Shown: piece by piece, positions 6,022 to 7,519 of the stretch
How the letters are laid out: every line of letters begins with the position of its first letter
How positions within the stretch are numbered: the first letter of the stretch is position 1
NCBI GenBank assembly: GCA_023416875.1
Contig: JAEZGT010000372.1
Coordinates: 1-7,519 of the forward strand
DNA length: 7,519 nt
Direction of reading: 5' to 3'
DNA from: Pseudomonadota bacterium
GTDB lineage: Bacteria > Pseudomonadota > Gammaproteobacteria > Pseudomonadales > Cellvibrionaceae
Made by a program: the position numbers and the translations under genes
The notes under the pieces: generated by a model
Databases searched by the model: none
Told to the model about the DNA's origin: nothing
Seen by the model: only the letters and a program-made list of their open reading frames with translations

Positions 6022-7519
6022 AATTCCACACCTCACTTAAACGCTGCTCTCGAAGAGCCAAAAACAAGCGCATATCCACAGGCGCATCACTTTGAGGATT
6101 CAGCTTGAAAGAAACGCGCCAGGTATGACCATCAGGCAGGCGCGTGACATGTATATCTTCCGCATTGCCATTGTTGATCTGTAAGTCTGGGGTGAGCTGT
6201 AGCGCTGCGGGAACGCTTGCAAGCGCACCACCGGCAAAATCCACAATAAATTGGCGTTTGCTGCGCGGGGGCGGATTGGAGTGGCCTGGCAGTGTGGCCC
6301 ACCCAATTCGTGTACGTACCACGTGGGCTTTGTCATGTTGTGGTAGCCGGTCATCAAAGGTGGTCATGCGATAGCGAAAGCGCCATTCGGAACCGGCCTT
6401 CACTTGCGCAGCCGGAACCCAGTAGCTCACCACGTTATCGTTGGTTTCCGCGTCCGTCGGAATTTCCACCAGTTCAAGTCGACCGTCACCCCATTCCCCT
6501 TCCGGCTCTATCCAAAGGCTGGGGCGAAGCTCATATTTCGCTTCCGTGTCTTGATAATTATCGAAATTTCGGTCGCGCTGGAGCAGACCAAAACCTAATG
6601 GGTTTTTGTCCTGCAACGAGGTAACCCGCAATTCCGGAGAATTGGTGAGAGGCCGCCAAATCCATTCGCCGGCGCCGGTCTGCATCAACAAACCATCGGA
6701 GTCATGCACTTCAGGACGGAAATCATCAATAAAACGTGTGCGATTTTCGCCGTAGAAAAACATGCTGGTTAACGGCGCAATGCCAAGCTTTTGAATATCG
6801 CGGCGGGCGAACAAACGTGCTTCCACCGTGACAGTTGTGGGTGCGCCCGGGAAAACTTCAAAGCTATAAGCTCCTGTCAAAGAAGGGCTGTCGAGCAGGG
6901 CGATGATCCAGAGTCGTGACGCGTCGGCCGTAGGCTTGACCAGCCAAAATTCACGAAAAGTCGGGAATTCCTCTCCCAAACTTTCCGCAGTGTTAATTGC
7001 GAGGCCGCGCGCGGATAATCCATACACTTGCCCGGGACCCACTAAGCGGAAATAAGACGCTCCCTGGAATACCAAAAATTCATCTTTGTAATTTGGATTA
7101 TTCAACGGGTAATGCACGCGCAAGCCGGCAAACCCCAAGCGGCTGATTGAATCCGGCGGAATTTCCACCGGATCGCCGTGATAATTGAAAAGAGCGGGAT
7201 CAAACGGCAGCGGCGTATTCGCACCATCCAGGGTTACGGTGCGAATAGTGACGGGCTCGCGGTAGAGAAATCCGGGATAAAAAAATTGGACTTCAAACGG
7301 GCTTTCACCGCGCCATAGAGCGGCTTCAGGCCGGAAATTGATGCGGCGGTATTGGTCGTACGACATATTGGCAAGAACACTCGGAAGATCTCGTCCGGGT
7401 TGTTGAAATGCCTGTGACGCCAAAGTCTTTGCCCGCTCCGCCATGGTATCCAAGAGCGAGGTCGGTGATAACGGCGGTTGATCTTGGGCTTGAGCGCTAA
7501 TAGATGCCACGCTTAAAAC
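5993..7519 (-). CDS. opgG: OpgG (MdoG), periplasmic glucan biosynthesis protein (5' end outside window)
   Basis: OpgG is the periplasmic partner of OpgH, needed to produce osmoregulated periplasmic glucans. Its family (GH186) includes beta-1,2-glucanases such as E. coli OpgD. The frame is open to the window edge. The first visible residues, VLSVASISAQA, look like the end of a Sec signal peptide cut after AQA, so the true start lies upstream and the GTG at 7510 is only an internal Val. Counting the codon at 7519-7517 as residue 1, the 508 visible residues match the 511 of E. coli MdoG closely. Conserved blocks include GASYFR (153-158), GQVYGLSARGLAI (163-175), EFPTFREFW (184-192), HDSDGL (272-277), GEWIWRPL (284-291), GFGLLQRDR (309-317) and ETNDNVVSYW (358-367). 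A smaller Ig-like C-terminal domain follows from about 400. The Sec-like remnant and sequence blocks favour OpgG over the Tat-exported OpgD. Its stop lies inside opgH, giving a 29-bp overlap. Confidence 0.95.
   Translation of the reverse strand, partial: VLSVASISAQAQDQPPLSPTSLLDTMAERAKTLASQAFQQPGRDLPSVLANMSYDQYRRINFRPEAALWRGESPFEVQFFYPGFLYREPVTIRTVTLDGANTPLPFDPALFNYHGDPVEIPPDSISRLGFAGLRVHYPLNNPNYKDEFLVFQGASYFRLVGPGQVYGLSARGLAINTAESLGEEFPTFREFWLVKPTADASRLWIIALLDSPSLTGAYSFEVFPGAPTTVTVEARLFARRDIQKLGIAPLTSMFFYGENRTRFIDDFRPEVHDSDGLLMQTGAGEWIWRPLTNSPELRVTSLQDKNPLGFGLLQRDRNFDNYQDTEAKYELRPSLWIEPEGEWGDGRLELVEIPTDAETNDNVVSYWVPAAQVKAGSEWRFRYRMTTFDDRLPQHDKAHVVRTRIGWATLPGHSNPPPRSKRQFIVDFAGGALASVPAALQLTPDLQINNGNAEDIHVTRLPDGHTWRVSFKLNPQSDAPVDMRLFLALREQRLSEVWNYVWSPTAIR
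6029..6034 (-). promoter_or_regulatory. Ribosome binding site of opgH, inside opgG
   Basis: GAGGTG lies 7 nt upstream of the ATG at 6021, within the last codons of opgG. It supports this ATG as the opgH start. The GTG at 6036 lies immediately beside and partly in this site, so it is unlikely to be a start itself. Confidence 0.75.

Noticed and set aside
6022..6036. GTG at 6036 as the start of opgH
   Set aside because: It sits beside and partly within the ribosome site that serves the ATG at 6021, and the extra five residues carry no family similarity.
6046..6058. Small hairpin GCTCT-TCG-AGAGC in the end of opgG, just upstream of the opgH ribosome site
   Set aside because: The stem is only 5 bp, lies within coding sequence and does not cover the ribosome site; no support for a regulatory role.
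7508..7510. GTG at 7510 as the start of opgG
   Set aside because: The frame is open further upstream to the window edge, and the residues around it read as the end of a signal peptide, so the real start is outside the window.

Overview
The window holds five protein genes, all read from the minus strand and packed almost end to end. It looks like the chromosome of a Gram-negative gammaproteobacterium. The reasons are the opgG-opgH pair for osmoregulated periplasmic glucans, a lipoprotein AcrA-type adaptor next to an AcrB-type RND pump, AGGA-type ribosome binding sites, and moderate GC content. A Cellvibrionales-like or similar environmental lineage is possible, but that is a guess from general protein flavour and not something shown here.

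In the direction of transcription (high to low coordinates) the layout is as follows. opgG enters from the right edge with its signal peptide cut by the window (7519-5993). opgH overlaps its end by 29 bp (6021-4036). A gap of 142 bp follows, holding a strong hairpin just after opgH (4014-4032) and then a clear sigma70-type promoter with a perfect 20-bp palindrome over its -10 box (3909-3955). That promoter faces a TetR/AcrR-family repressor gene (3893-3294). After 39 bp come the membrane fusion protein gene acrA (3254-2085) and then acrB (2082-1), which runs off the left edge after 694 codons.

There are two functional modules. opgG and opgH make the periplasmic beta-1,2-linked glucans: OpgH polymerises and exports the glucose chain through the inner membrane, and OpgG works on it in the periplasm. 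tetR-acrA-acrB is a self-contained tripartite multidrug efflux operon without its outer-membrane channel in view. The repressor probably shuts off its own promoter and therefore the pump. Unlike the divergent acrR/acrAB of E. coli, the repressor here is the first gene of the pump operon.

No mobile element, CRISPR array, tRNA or rRNA was seen, and there is no gene-free stretch longer than 142 bp. I found no undescribed system. The points most worth checking are the operator architecture (one perfect and one imperfect palindrome with a shared AATGA half-site), the compact OpgH, and the uncertain transcriptional boundary between the two modules.
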